In this document: positions 1 to 12,386 of the stretch, piece after piece
How the letters are laid out: each line of letters starts with the position of its first letter
How positions within the stretch are numbered: the first letter of the stretch is position 1
Source: an uncultured Bacteroidales bacterium
Lineage (GTDB): Bacteria > Bacteroidota > Bacteroidia > Bacteroidales > UBA932
NCBI GenBank assembly: GCA_900317845.1
Contig: ONII01000005.1
Coordinates: 124,001 to 188,000 of the forward strand
DNA length: 64,000 nt
Reading direction: 5' to 3'
The notes under the pieces: model-generated
Seen by the model: only the letters and a program-made list of their open reading frames with translations
Database searches by the model: none
Told to the model about the DNA's origin: nothing
Translations under genes and position numbers: made by a program

Positions 1-1734
1 GGGCAGGCGGACCCAGATGGGGGCGTGCATGTCGATTACCTTTTCATTGTAGGCAATAATCACTTCCTCGGGACCGTAGAACTTGAGGCCGTCGCCCTTG
101 GCACCGGGACGCTCCTTGGTGATGTAGTACAGACCCAGCACCATATCCTGGGAAGGCACGGTAATAGGAGAACCGTTGGCCGGATTCAGGATGTTGTGCG
201 AGCCCAGCATCAGGAGCTGTGCCTCCATGATGGCGGCATTGCCCAGCGGCAGGTGGATAGCCATCTGGTCACCGTCGAAGTCTGCGTTGAAAGCGGTACA
301 GGCGAGCGGGTGCAGCTGGATGGCCTTACCCTCGATCATGCGGGGCTGGAAGGCCTGGATACCCAGACGGTGCAGGGTAGGTGCACGGTTCAGGAGCACC
401 GGATGGCCCTTCATCACGTTCTCCAGGATGTCCCAGATAACGGGATCGCGGCGGTCTACAATCTTCTTGGCGCTCTTCACGGTTTTGACGATGCCGCGCT
501 CGATGAGCTTACGGATCACAAACGGCTTGTAAAGCTCTGCAGCCATGAATTTCGGGAGACCGCACTCGTGCATGTTGAGTTCCGGACCCACGACGATAAC
601 CGAACGGGCGGAGTAGTCTACACGCTTACCCAGGAGGTTCTGACGGAAGCGGCCCTGCTTACCCTTGAGGGAATCGGACAGGGACTTGAGCGCACGGTTG
701 CTCTCGCTCTTGACGGCGGAACTCTTCTTGGAGTTGTCGAACAGGCTGTCCACGGCTTCCTGCAGCATACGTTTTTCGTTGCGCAGAATCACCTCCGGAG
801 CCTGGATCTGGATGAGTTTCTTCAGGCGGTTGTTACGGATGATGACGCGACGATAGAGGTCGTTCAGGTCACTGGTAGCGAAGCGGCCGCCATCCAGCGG
901 AACCAGCGGGCGCAGGTCCGGAGGGGTGACGGGAATCACCTTCATGATCATCCATTCCGGACGGTTCACGTCCTTGGACTCCTGGAACCACTTCACGACG
1001 CTCAGACGCTTGAGGACGTCTGCCTTGCGCTGCTGAGAGCCTTCCGAACGCATCTGGCGGCGAAGGTCGCGGCCCAGCTCGTCCACGTCGATTTCCTTGA
1101 GCAGGTCGTAGATGCCCTCGGCGCCCATCTTGGCCACCAGGTTCATCTCGTCTTCCCACACCAGGCCTTCTTCCGTCTTTTTGCGGCGGAGTTCCGCCAG
1201 ACGGTCCTGTGCGGTGAAGTACTCGTCCTCCGAGAGGAGGTCCATCTTGTGCAGACGGAACTCTTCGGCTACCTCGTCCGTACCCAGCAGGCCCGGGTTC
1301 ACTACGATGTATTTCTCGTAGTAGATAACGGATTCCAGCTTCTTGGACGGAACACCGAGCAGGGCGCTGATTTTGTTGGGAGCGCTCTTGAAGTACCAGA
1401 TATGGGCCACCGGAACGGTAAGGGTGATATGACCCATCCGTTCGCGGCGTACCTTCTTCTCCGTCACTTCCACACCGCAGCGGTCGCAAACGATACCGCG
1501 GTAGCGGATGCGCTTGTACTTGCCGCAATAGCACTCGTAATCTTTGGTGGGACCGAAGATTTTCTCGCAGAACAGACCTTCACGCTCCGGCTTGTAGGTT
1601 CTGTAGTTCACCGTTTCCGGCTTGAGAACCTCGCCGCAGGAACGCTCGGTGATGTCTTCCGGAGAAGCGAGCGAAATGGCAATGCTGGAGAAATTGCTCT
1701 TTTGCTTATTATCCTTATTGTTAAAAGCAGGCAT
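1..1734 (-). CDS. rpoC: RNA polymerase subunit beta' (partial, N-terminal part)
   Basis: This is the catalytic beta' subunit of RNA polymerase. The ATG is at 1734 and the first 578 codons are present; the frame runs open through base 1, so the C-terminal part lies outside the window. The zinc-binding cysteines appear near residue 70 ([20 protein letters not shown]). The catalytic magnesium motif [10 protein letters not shown] lies around 250-290 on the minus strand. Only 25 nt separate it from the rpoB stop, so the two are co-transcribed. No frameshift was seen. Confidence 0.97.
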   Translation of the reverse strand, partial: MPAFNNKDNKQKSNFSSIAISLASPEDITERSCGEVLKPETVNYRTYKPEREGLFCEKIFGPTKDYECYCGKYKRIRYRGIVCDRCGVEVTEKKVRRERMGHITLTVPVAHIWYFKSAPNKISALLGVPSKKLESVIYYEKYIVVNPGLLGTDEVAEEFRLHKMDLLSEDEYFTAQDRLAELRRKKTEEGLVWEDEMNLVAKMGAEGIYDLLKEIDVDELGRDLRRQMRSEGSQQRKADVLKRLSVVKWFQESKDVNRPEWMIMKVIPVTPPDLRPLVPLDGGRFATSDLNDLYRRVIIRNNRLKKLIQIQAPEVILRNEKRMLQEAVDSLFDNSKKSSAVKSESNRALKSLSDSLKGKQGRFRQNLLGKRVDYSARSVIVVGPELNMHECGLPKFMAAELYKPFVIRKLIERGIVKTVKSAKKIVDRRDPVIWDILENVMKGHPVLLNRAPTLHRLGIQAFQPRMIEGKAIQLHPLACTAFNADFDGDQMAIHLPLGNAAIMEAQLLMLGSHNILNPANGSPITVPSQDMVLGLYYITKERPGAKGDGLKFYGPEEVIIAYNEKVIDMHAPIWVRLP

Positions 1735-1759
1735 ATTCAATACTTTTATTTGTCCACGA

Positions 1760-5578
<3,819 letters not shown>

Positions 5579-5614
5579 GTTCTGCCTTCGTTAAGGGGAA
5601 AATTTTTAAGACGG

Positions 5615-5649
5615 AAAAAAGGTTTAGAGCCTACTTTGGGCTCTAAACC
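5615..5649 (-). terminator. rplL-rpoB intergenic attenuator hairpin
   Basis: A perfect 11 bp inverted repeat (5621-5631 with 5639-5649, arm GGTTTAGAGCC) has a 7 nt loop. Read on the minus strand it is followed at once by six T (5620-5615), the form of an intrinsic terminator. It sits between the rplL stop and the rpoB start, so partial read-through is needed to express rpoBC. An attenuator at this junction is known in E. coli; function here is inferred from structure. Confidence 0.75.
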
Positions 5650-5684
5650 TGTGTTGTGCCTCCCATCTAGGGGAGCAGGCGAAG

Positions 5685-6065
5685 TTACTTAACCTCAACC
5701 TCGGCGCCGGCTTCCTCGAGGGCAGCCTTCAGGGCCTCAGCCTCTGCCTTGGAGATCTTCTCCTTCACGGCAACGGGGGCCTTGTCTACCAGCTCCTTGG
5801 CCTCTTTCAGACCAAGACCGGCATTCTCCTTAACAGCCTTGATGACCTGGAGCTTAGCCTGGCCAGCGCTGGTGAGAATCACATCGAATTCGGTCTGCTC
5901 GGCAGCAGCACCGGCGGCTTCGCCAGCGGCGGCGGGAGCGGCTACTGCAACAGCTGCAGCTGCGGGCTCAATACCATATTCTTCCTTCAGGATCTTAGCG
6001 AGTTCCTGGACATCTTTGACGGTGAGGTTTACGAGTTCCTCTGCGAGTTTTTTAACGTCTGCCAT
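5685..6065 (-). CDS. rplL: 50S ribosomal protein L7/L12
   Basis: This 126-residue stalk protein recruits and stimulates translation GTPases. An N-terminal dimerisation segment ([16 protein letters not shown]) is followed by an Ala-rich hinge (about residues 34-55) and the globular C-terminal domain, with the conserved [19 protein letters not shown] helix-loop region. It is in operon order after rplJ, with a gap of 24 nt. Confidence 0.98.
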   Translation of the reverse strand: MADVKKLAEELVNLTVKDVQELAKILKEEYGIEPAAAAVAVAAPAAAGEAAGAAAEQTEFDVILTSAGQAKLQVIKAVKENAGLGLKEAKELVDKAPVAVKEKISKAEAEALKAALEEAGAEVEVK

Positions 6066-6089
6066 AATTGTAAAATATTAAATTGTTTA

Positions 6090-6623
6090 TTATTTGTTTG
6101 CTTTTTCTTCGAGGGTCTTGACGAGGCCGGCGATCTTCTGGCCACCACCGTTCTGGAGAGCGGAGATGACGTTCTGCATAGGAGACTGCAGCATACCGAT
6201 GATTTGGCCGATGAGTTCCTCGCGGGACTTGATGTTGACAAGCTCTTCCAGTTTGTCGGCGCCGACGAAGGCGCATTCCTGTACGTAAGCGGCCTTGAGA
6301 GCGGGCTTTTCACTGCCGGCCTTGTTGTACTTCTTGATGAGCTTTGCAGGAACTGCAGGAGCCTCGGTGTACATGAGGGCGGTGTTGCCTTCCAGGGCGG
6401 GGACCAGGAGTTCCATCTCCGGATTCTGGGCGTCCTTGATGACCTTGTGCAGGAGGGTGTTCTTGACAACGGTGAGTTTGATACCTTCGTTGAAGCAGTC
6501 GCGGCGCAGAGCAGCGGTGTCACCGGCATTCAGACCGGCGATGTCAACGATGTAGAAGTTGGGATACTGGGCGATGTTGGCCTTGATGGCTGCAATAACC
6601 TGCTCTTTCAATTCTTTCTTCAT
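6090..6623 (-). CDS. rplJ: 50S ribosomal protein L10
   Basis: This 177-residue protein is the stalk base that binds L7/L12 dimers and 23S rRNA. It opens MKKELKEQVIAAIKANI and has a C-terminal helix (about residues 150-177) typical of the L7/L12-binding region. It lies between rplA and rplL. In other bacteria the L10-L12 complex represses its own mRNA leader; no leader structure was worked out here. Confidence 0.97.
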   Translation of the reverse strand: MKKELKEQVIAAIKANIAQYPNFYIVDIAGLNAGDTAALRRDCFNEGIKLTVVKNTLLHKVIKDAQNPEMELLVPALEGNTALMYTEAPAVPAKLIKKYNKAGSEKPALKAAYVQECAFVGADKLEELVNIKSREELIGQIIGMLQSPMQNVISALQNGGGQKIAGLVKTLEEKANK

Positions 6624-6641
6624 AACAATTCCTCCTACAGA

Positions 6642-7340
6642 TTATTCAGCGTTGAAACCTTTGATGTCCAGCTTGATGGCAGGGCTCATGGTGGTGCACA
6701 GGGTGCATCCCTTGAAATAGGTGCCTTTCAGGGTCTGGGGTTTGAGCTTGAGGACGGCGCCAACGAAAGCGCGGGCATTGGCCTCGATTTGCTCGGCAGT
6801 GAAGGAAGCCTTGCCAATGGCGGCATGGATAATACCGGTCTTGTCCACCTTGAAGTCAATCTTACCACCCTTCACATCCTTTACGGCGTTACCGATTTCC
6901 ATAGTAACGGTGCCGGTCTTGGGGTTGGGCATGAGGCCGCGGGGACCCAGGATACGGCCAATCTGACCGACCTTGGCCATCACGGACGGGGTGCAGATGA
7001 TTACATCTACATCGGTCCAGCCTTCTTTGATTTTGGTGATGTATTCGTCCAGACCTACGTAGTCTGCGCCGGCTTCCTTGGCCTCGGCCTCTTTGTCAGG
7101 GGTGCAGAGGACCAGCACGCGGGTAACTTTACCGGTACCGGCAGGCAGCGTGACAACGCCACGGATCATCTGGTTGGCCTTACGGGGATCCACACCCAGG
7201 TTGGTGGTGATTTCCACGGAGGCGTCGAATTTGGTGTAGGTAATCTCCTTCAGAAGCGCGCATGCCTCAGAGACGGAGTAAACCTGCGTCTTGTCGTACT
7301 TGGCAAGAACAGCTTTCTGGTTTTTGGTTAACTTACTCAT
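6642..7340 (-). CDS. rplA: 50S ribosomal protein L1
   Basis: This 232-residue protein of the mobile L1 stalk binds 23S rRNA near the E site. The signature region [14 protein letters not shown] (about residues 131-144) is intact and the length is normal. It lies between rplK and rplJ with short spacers (14 and 18 nt). L1 is an autogenous regulator of the L11 operon in some bacteria, but I did not identify its mRNA target here. Confidence 0.98.
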   Translation of the reverse strand: MSKLTKNQKAVLAKYDKTQVYSVSEACALLKEITYTKFDASVEITTNLGVDPRKANQMIRGVVTLPAGTGKVTRVLVLCTPDKEAEAKEAGADYVGLDEYITKIKEGWTDVDVIICTPSVMAKVGQIGRILGPRGLMPNPKTGTVTMEIGNAVKDVKGGKIDFKVDKTGIIHAAIGKASFTAEQIEANARAFVGAVLKLKPQTLKGTYFKGCTLCTTMSPAIKLDIKGFNAE

Positions 7341-7354
7341 AATTCATGCGTGGT

Positions 7355-7798
7355 TTAGATGTTTTCGGGGAATTGACCTTCCACCTTGATACCCATGGAA
7401 CGGGCAGTACCGGCGACCATGCTCATGGCGCTGCGCAGCGTGAAAGCATTGAGGTCCGGCATCTTGGACTGGGCAATCTCCTTTACCTGATCCCAGGTAA
7501 CGGTTGCCACTTTCTTACGGTTGGGTTCACCGGAAGCCTTGCTAATCTTGGCAGCTTCCTTGAGCGATACGGCCACCGGGGGCTGTTTGACCTCAAACGT
7601 GAAGGACTTGTCGGAGAACACGGTGATCACCACAGGGAGAACCTTACCGGCCTGGTCCTGGGTGCGGGCGTTGAACTGCTTGCAGAAGTCCATGATGTTG
7701 AGGCCCTTGGAACCGAGTGCCGGTCCTACCGGGGGCGCAGGATTCGCTGCTCCGCCTTTGATCTGGAGCTTAATGAATCCAGTTACTTCTTTTGCCAT
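7355..7798 (-). CDS. rplK: 50S ribosomal protein L11
   Basis: This 147-residue protein of the GTPase-associated centre binds the 1058-1108 region of 23S rRNA. The proline-rich N-terminal segment ([20 protein letters not shown]) and the C-terminal rRNA-binding domain are both present. It follows nusG with a 10 nt gap in the usual order nusG-rplK-rplA. Confidence 0.98.
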   Translation of the reverse strand: MAKEVTGFIKLQIKGGAANPAPPVGPALGSKGLNIMDFCKQFNARTQDQAGKVLPVVITVFSDKSFTFEVKQPPVAVSLKEAAKISKASGEPNRKKVATVTWDQVKEIAQSKMPDLNAFTLRSAMSMVAGTARSMGIKVEGQFPENI

Positions 7799-7808
7799 AG
7801 TTTAATAC

Positions 7809-8369
7809 TTACTCTTTAGTTACTTGTGTAAAGCTGAGTTCCAGAAGTGTCTTTCTTCCAAAGATCACAACTACCACCTTCAATTTGCTTCTGTCCTGAA
7901 GGATTTCCTCTACGGTACCGTCGAAACCGCTGAAAGGACCGTCCGTAATGCGGACGCTCTCCCCTACGGTAAAGTTGACCTCAGTTTCTGCTGCGCTCAC
8001 TGCGTTCTCGTCCTGGACGCCAAGGATGCGCTGGGCTTCCTCGTCGCGGATGGGAACGGGAATACGGTCTTGGCCGTTGCCGGTTTTCTCCGTAAGGAAG
8101 CCGGACATGCCGGGGATGCCGTTACGAATCACATACTCAAGGTCCGGATTCAGTTCTGCATGAATGAGCACATAGCCGGGGAAGAGCAGGCGCTCCACCT
8201 CTTTGCGTTTGCCATTCTTGGTGACGATCTCCTTCTTGACAGGTACAAGAACCTGATCCACAATTGCTTGCAGATCCGGGTGTCTTTCAATTTCCTTGAC
8301 TAGGTATTCGGCGGCTTTCTTTTCCTTGGTTCCCGCGGTACGCAGAACGTACCATTTTTTGTCAGCCAT
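7809..8369 (-). CDS. nusG: Transcription termination/antitermination factor NusG
   Basis: This 186-residue elongation factor binds the beta' clamp and couples transcription to translation or Rho. The NGN domain starts KKWYVLRTAGTKEKKAAEYL. The C-terminal KOW domain (about residues 130-186) contains GESVRITDGPFSGFDGTVEE. It lies directly after secE (15 nt gap), the standard secE-nusG pairing. Confidence 0.97.
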   Translation of the reverse strand: MADKKWYVLRTAGTKEKKAAEYLVKEIERHPDLQAIVDQVLVPVKKEIVTKNGKRKEVERLLFPGYVLIHAELNPDLEYVIRNGIPGMSGFLTEKTGNGQDRIPVPIRDEEAQRILGVQDENAVSAAETEVNFTVGESVRITDGPFSGFDGTVEEILQDRSKLKVVVVIFGRKTLLELSFTQVTKE

Positions 8370-8384
8370 AAAGGTATACTTCAG

Positions 8385-8573
8385 TTACAGTGCGTAAATA
8401 AACTCCATCAGATGCTGGAAAGCATAGTCGATAACCCAAACGACAGCAGCGAGGATAATGGTGGTAACCAGGACAAGCAGTGCAGAGCTCTGCAGCTTCT
8501 CCCAAGTGGGCCACGTCACCTTCTGTGTGAGTTCGGTGAACGACTCTTTCAGATAGTTAATGAACTTTCTCAT
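8385..8573 (-). CDS. secE: Preprotein translocase subunit SecE
   Basis: This 62-residue single-span subunit clamps the SecY channel. An amphipathic N-terminal helix (about residues 1-25, containing VTWPTWEKLQ) is followed by one membrane span (about residues 28-52). This short one-TM form is normal outside enterobacteria. It lies between tRNA-Trp and nusG. Confidence 0.95.
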   Translation of the reverse strand: MRKFINYLKESFTELTQKVTWPTWEKLQSSALLVLVTTIILAAVVWVIDYAFQHLMEFIYAL

Positions 8574-8662
8574 CTTTGCTTACAATCGACTCCGGAAAAA
8601 TTGGAAGCGGGAATCCGGTGTCTTCGTTAAACATTTACCAAATCGTAACCTTTGATATTTAG

Positions 8663-8733
8663 CAGGGGAAGCAGGATTCGAACCCACATCGACGGTTTTG
8701 GAGACCGCTGAACTACCCTTGTTCTATTCCCCT
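8663..8733 (-). tRNA. tRNA-Trp (anticodon CCA)
   Basis: The cloverleaf has acceptor arm AGGGGAA/TTCCCCT, anticodon loop CTCCAAA, T-loop TTCGAAT and discriminator G. CCA is not encoded. It lies between tuf and secE in the same transcription direction, a position conserved in Bacteroidota. Confidence 0.95.
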
Positions 8734-8737
8734 GTGG

Positions 8738-8767
8738 AAGTGAGTGCCCACGTCTGGACACTCACTT
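8738..8767 (-). other. Inverted repeat between tuf and tRNA-Trp
   Basis: A 9 bp perfect stem (AAGTGAGTG at 8738-8746, CACTCACTT at 8759-8767) has a 12 nt loop. On the minus strand no T-run follows it, so it is not a good terminator for tuf. It could be a processing site or an mRNA 3' stabiliser. On the plus strand it is followed by T residues. Confidence 0.5.
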
Positions 8768-8785
8768 TTTGAATGGCTTCGAGAA

Positions 8786-9979
8786 TTACTCGATGATGCC
8801 GATCACCTGGCCGGCGCCCACGGTACGGCCACCTTCGCGGATAGCGAACTGCAGACCGTTGTTCATAGCAACCGGAGTGATGAGCTTCACGGTGATTTCC
8901 ACGTTATCGCCAGGCATAACCATCTCTACACCGTCCGGGAGGAGGATTTCGCCAGTCACATCCAGGGTGCGGATGAAGAACTGAGGACGATAGTGATTGT
9001 GGAACGGGGTGTGACGACCACCTTCTTCTTTCTTCAGAACATAGATCTGAGCCTTGAATTCGGTGTGAGGAGTGATGGACTTGGGCTTGGCCACAACTTC
9101 ACCACGCTTTACTTCCTTCTTGTCAACACCACGGAGGAGCAGACCTACATTGTCACCAGCCTCACCCTGAGGGAGGAGCTTGCGGAACATTTCCACACCG
9201 GTAACAACGGACTGACGAGGCTCATCGCCGAAACCGACGAGTTCCACAGGGTCGTTCACGTGGATGGTGCCGGACTCGATACGGCCGGTAACCACAGTAC
9301 CACGACCGGTGATGGAGAAGATGTCCTCGATAGGCATCAGGAAGTCCTTGTCCACCAGACGCTCAGGAAGCGGGATGTACTCATCCACAGCGTTCATGAG
9401 TTCCATGACTTTGTCTTCCCACTGCTTCTCACCGTTCAGAGCACCAAGTGCGGAGCCACGGATGATAGGGCAATCCTCATCGAACTTGTAGAAAGCGAGG
9501 AGGTCGCGGATCTCCATTTCTACGAGGTCGAGCATTTCTTCGTCGTCCACAAGGTCTACCTTGTTCATGAAGACGAGGATCTTAGGCACGTTCACCTGAC
9601 GGGCGAGCAGGATGTGCTCACGGGTCTGAGGCATAGGACCATCGGTGGAAGCCACCACAAGGATAGCACCGTCCATCTGGGCAGCACCGGTAACCATGTT
9701 CTTCACATAGTCGGCGTGGCCAGGGCAGTCAACGTGAGCATAGTGACGTTTTTCAGTCTCATACTCAACGTGAGCGGTGTTAATGGTGATACCGCGCTCT
9801 TTCTCTTCCGGGGCGTTGTCGATCTGGTCGAAGGACTTCACCTTGTCGGCGTTACCGGATACGCGCTCTGCGAGTACCTTGGTGATAGCGGCGGTGAGGG
9901 TGGTCTTACCGTGGTCAACGTGGCCGATAGTACCGATGTTGACATGCGGTTTGGTTCTCTGGAATGTTTCTTTTGCCAT
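8786..9979 (-). CDS. tuf: Elongation factor Tu
   Basis: This 397-residue translation GTPase delivers aminoacyl-tRNA. The G1 motif GHVDHGKTT, the DCPGHAD G3 motif and the NKVD G4 motif are all intact, followed by beta-barrel domains 2 and 3. It lies between tRNA-Thr(GGT) and tRNA-Trp, and is likely co-transcribed from the promoter at 10434-10465. Confidence 0.99.
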   Translation of the reverse strand: MAKETFQRTKPHVNIGTIGHVDHGKTTLTAAITKVLAERVSGNADKVKSFDQIDNAPEEKERGITINTAHVEYETEKRHYAHVDCPGHADYVKNMVTGAAQMDGAILVVASTDGPMPQTREHILLARQVNVPKILVFMNKVDLVDDEEMLDLVEMEIRDLLAFYKFDEDCPIIRGSALGALNGEKQWEDKVMELMNAVDEYIPLPERLVDKDFLMPIEDIFSITGRGTVVTGRIESGTIHVNDPVELVGFGDEPRQSVVTGVEMFRKLLPQGEAGDNVGLLLRGVDKKEVKRGEVVAKPKSITPHTEFKAQIYVLKKEEGGRHTPFHNHYRPQFFIRTLDVTGEILLPDGVEMVMPGDNVEITVKLITPVAMNNGLQFAIREGGRTVGAGQVIGIIE

Positions 9980-10039
9980 AGTAATATTATTGTTTAAACA
10001 ATTGTTGCTTGTTTACAAAGGGCATAAACCCAAAAAAAG

Positions 10040-10111
<72 letters not shown>

Positions 10112-10124
10112 TTTTTAAACTCTG

Positions 10125-10197
10125 AGCGGAAAACGAGGTTCGAACTCGCGACCCTCAGCTTGGAAGGCTGATGCTCTACCAACTGAGCTACTTCCGC
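10125..10197 (-). tRNA. tRNA-Gly (anticodon TCC)
   Basis: Acceptor GCGGAAG pairs with TTTCCGC (one G-T), anticodon loop is CTTCCAA, T-loop is TTCGAAC. CCA is not encoded. It lies 13 nt from tRNA-Thr(GGT) in the array. Confidence 0.95.
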
Positions 10198-10212
10198 GCG
10201 AAATAGTTTTTG

Positions 10213-10293
10213 TGGGAGGTGGTGGACTCGAACCACCGAACCCTGAGGGAGCGGATTTACAGTCCGCCGCAATTGCCACTATGCGAACCTCCC
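10213..10293 (-). tRNA. tRNA-Tyr (anticodon GTA)
   Basis: Class II tRNA with a long variable arm. Acceptor GGGAGGT/ACCTCCC, anticodon loop CTGTAAA, discriminator A. CCA is not encoded. Confidence 0.95.
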
Positions 10294-10326
10294 AGAACAG
10301 CTTTTCAATATTTCAAAGCTCCTTTG

Positions 10327-10400
10327 AGCCGATAGAGGGATTCGAACCCACGACCCCGAGATTACAAATCACGTGCTCTGGCCAACTGAGCTATATCGGC
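10327..10400 (-). tRNA. tRNA-Thr (anticodon TGT)
   Basis: Acceptor GCCGATA/TATCGGC, D-arm GCTC/GAGC, anticodon loop TTTGTAA, T-loop TTCGAAT. The anticodon stem (CGTGA/TCTCG) and T stem (GTGGG/CCCTC) each contain one T-T mismatch, but the overall fold is clear. It is the first gene of the tRNA-tuf-ribosomal-rpo transcript. Confidence 0.93.
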
Positions 10401-10433
10401 GCTCAATGGAATCCTTCATCGCTGAAAGGATTG

Positions 10434-10465
10434 CAAAGGTAGGGACTTTTTTTGAAACAACCAAA
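10434..10465 (-). promoter_or_regulatory. Promoter of the tRNA-tuf-rpl-rpoBC transcript
   Basis: On the minus strand TTTG (10465-10462) is followed by 20 nt and then TACCTTTG (10441-10434), an exact match to the Bacteroidota consensus TTTG-N20-TAnnTTTG. It lies 33 nt before tRNA-Thr(TGT). No other full match was found before tuf. Confidence 0.85.
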
Positions 10466-10470
10466 CTTTT

Positions 10471-12348
10471 TCAAAGATTTTTCATCATTCCTACCAAAAG
10501 TTCGTAGATGGATTCCTCGTCAAGGCCGCAAGCCGCCCACTGGGCCTTTTGGGTATCCTGGCCCACAAAGCGGTCCGGAATGCCCATACCTTTAATTATA
10601 GGGGCATTGGGACGGCCGGCGAAATATTCGCTCACGGCACCGAACAGGCCACCTTTGAGCGCACCGTCTTCCACGGTGATGATGGCCTTGCAATGGGAAA
10701 CCTCCTCCAGAATGCCGGAATCCAGCGGCTTGAGGAAGCGCATATCGTATACGGACGGCCCCACCCAATAGTCTGTTTTGTGCCGCTTGGCAGCAGCCAG
10801 GGCGCGGTTTACTACCGGTCCCAGGCCCAGGATGGCTACGTCCTTCCCTTCCATCAGCTTTTCTCCCTGTCCCACGGGAACGGCCTTGTACATGGGCTTG
10901 CGCCATTGGATTCCCTCCCCTATTCCGCGCGGGTAGCGGATAATCAGCGGCCCGCTCTTGAGATTGAGTCCCGTGAACATGAGCTGCTTGAGTTCCAGCT
11001 CATTGCGGGGAGCGGCCACAATGACCCCGGGAATGCTGCGGTAGGCAGCGAGGTCGAAGCAGCCGTGGTGCGTAGCGCCGTCTTCCCCCACCAGGCCGGC
11101 CCGGTCGAAGCAAAAGACCACCGGCAGGTTTTGCAGGGCGACATCGTGTATGATATTATCGTACGCGCGTTGCGAGAAACTGGAGTAGATGTTGCAGAAG
11201 GGTTTCATGCCGGCGGCGGCGAGGCCGGCGGAAAAGGTGACGGCATGGCCTTCTTCGATGCCCACGTCAAAGAAGCGGTCCGGGAAGGCGGCCTCCAGGC
11301 GGTTCATGCCACAGCCGGTGGCCATGGCGGGGGTGATGCCCACCACGTTAGGGTCCCGGCGGGCCAGGTCTGTAAGGACCTCCCCGAAGACATCCTGGTA
11401 GCGGTCGGCGGGATACACCGTCTTGATGCGCTCGCCGGTGGCGGGGTCGAAGCGGCCGGGGGCGTGCCAGGTGGTAGGATCGGCCTCCGCAGGGGCATAG
11501 CCGCAGCCTTTGCGGGTGTGAATATGCAGTAGACGCGGCCCGTGCAGGTTCTTCAGGCGTTCCAGTGTATCGGTCAGCTGGCCCAAATCGTTCCCGTCAA
11601 TGGGCCCGAAATAACGGAAACCCAGCGACTCGAACAGGGCGCCGCCGCTTCCCCGCACCAGGTTGGACTTGGTGTCGATGACCTTTTTTTGCACCCAGTC
11701 GCGCGTTTTTCCCTCCCCGAGGGAGTTCCAGATGGTGTTTTTGAGCTTGTTATAGAACGGGTGCGTGGTTACCTGCAGCAGGTAGTTGTGCAGGCCGCCG
11801 ATGTTTTTGTCGATGGAAATGTTGTTGTCGTTCAGGACAATCAGGATATCCGACTTGGAAGAGCCGGCGTTGTTCAGGCCTTCCCAGGCCAGGCCGCCGG
11901 TGAGGGCGCCGTCACCAATGACGGCGATGGCCTTATCCCAGCTGCCGGTGAGGCGTGCGGCCTCTGCAAAGCCCAGCGCGGCCGAAATGGACGTGGACGA
12001 ATGTCCGGCGCCAAAGGCATCGTAGGGGCTTTCGTCCCGTTTGGGGAAGCCGCTGATGCCGTCCCGGGTGCGGTTTTTCCGGAAAAGTTCCCGCCGCCCG
12101 GTAAGAATCTTGTGGGCATAGGCCTGATGGCCCACATCATAGACGATTTTGTCCTTGGGGGTGTTGAAGACGGTGTGCAGCGCCACGATGAGTTCCACGG
12201 CGCCCAGGCTGCTGCCCAGGTGACCGGGATTCACGGCACAGCACTCCACCATGTACTGCCGGACCTCCTCACAGAGTTGCACACGCTGCTCAGGGGACAG
12301 TTTTTTTACGTCCTCCGGCGAATTTATGGTATTAAGCAGCTCGTACAC
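10471..12348 (-). CDS. dxs: 1-deoxy-D-xylulose-5-phosphate synthase
   Basis: This thiamine-diphosphate enzyme joins pyruvate and glyceraldehyde-3-phosphate in the first step of the MEP isoprenoid pathway. Visible motifs are NPGHLGSSLGAVE near the N-terminus, the ThDP/Mg motif GDGALTGGLAWEGLN, and the C-terminal transketolase-like domain (GEDGATHHG, ARPRNELEL-type region). I chose GTG at 12348 (625 aa, normal length) rather than the upstream in-frame ATG. The upstream part overlaps the preceding MFS gene and contains the promoter at 12355-12386. There is no ATG near the conserved N-terminus. The polyprenyl synthetase at 23.6 kb acts later in the same general pathway. Confidence 0.95.
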   Translation of the reverse strand: MYELLNTINSPEDVKKLSPEQRVQLCEEVRQYMVECCAVNPGHLGSSLGAVELIVALHTVFNTPKDKIVYDVGHQAYAHKILTGRRELFRKNRTRDGISGFPKRDESPYDAFGAGHSSTSISAALGFAEAARLTGSWDKAIAVIGDGALTGGLAWEGLNNAGSSKSDILIVLNDNNISIDKNIGGLHNYLLQVTTHPFYNKLKNTIWNSLGEGKTRDWVQKKVIDTKSNLVRGSGGALFESLGFRYFGPIDGNDLGQLTDTLERLKNLHGPRLLHIHTRKGCGYAPAEADPTTWHAPGRFDPATGERIKTVYPADRYQDVFGEVLTDLARRDPNVVGITPAMATGCGMNRLEAAFPDRFFDVGIEEGHAVTFSAGLAAAGMKPFCNIYSSFSQRAYDNIIHDVALQNLPVVFCFDRAGLVGEDGATHHGCFDLAAYRSIPGVIVAAPRNELELKQLMFTGLNLKSGPLIIRYPRGIGEGIQWRKPMYKAVPVGQGEKLMEGKDVAILGLGPVVNRALAAAKRHKTDYWVGPSVYDMRFLKPLDSGILEEVSHCKAIITVEDGALKGGLFGAVSEYFAGRPNAPIIKGMGIPDRFVGQDTQKAQWAACGLDEESIYELLVGMMKNL

Positions 12349-12354
12349 GGTCTG

Positions 12355-12386
12355 CAAATATACAATTTTATTAGCTGTTGGGCAAA
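12355..12386 (-). promoter_or_regulatory. dxs promoter
   Basis: TTTG (12386-12383), 20 nt spacer, TATATTTG (12362-12355) on the minus strand: an exact consensus match. The box ends only 6 nt before the GTG proposed as the dxs start, so the mRNA may be leaderless. The -33 element lies inside the 3' end of the upstream MFS gene. Confidence 0.8.

Noticed and set aside
8738-8767. Hairpin between tuf and tRNA-Trp as a terminator of tuf
   Set aside because: On the transcribed strand no T-run follows; it is kept only as an inverted repeat.
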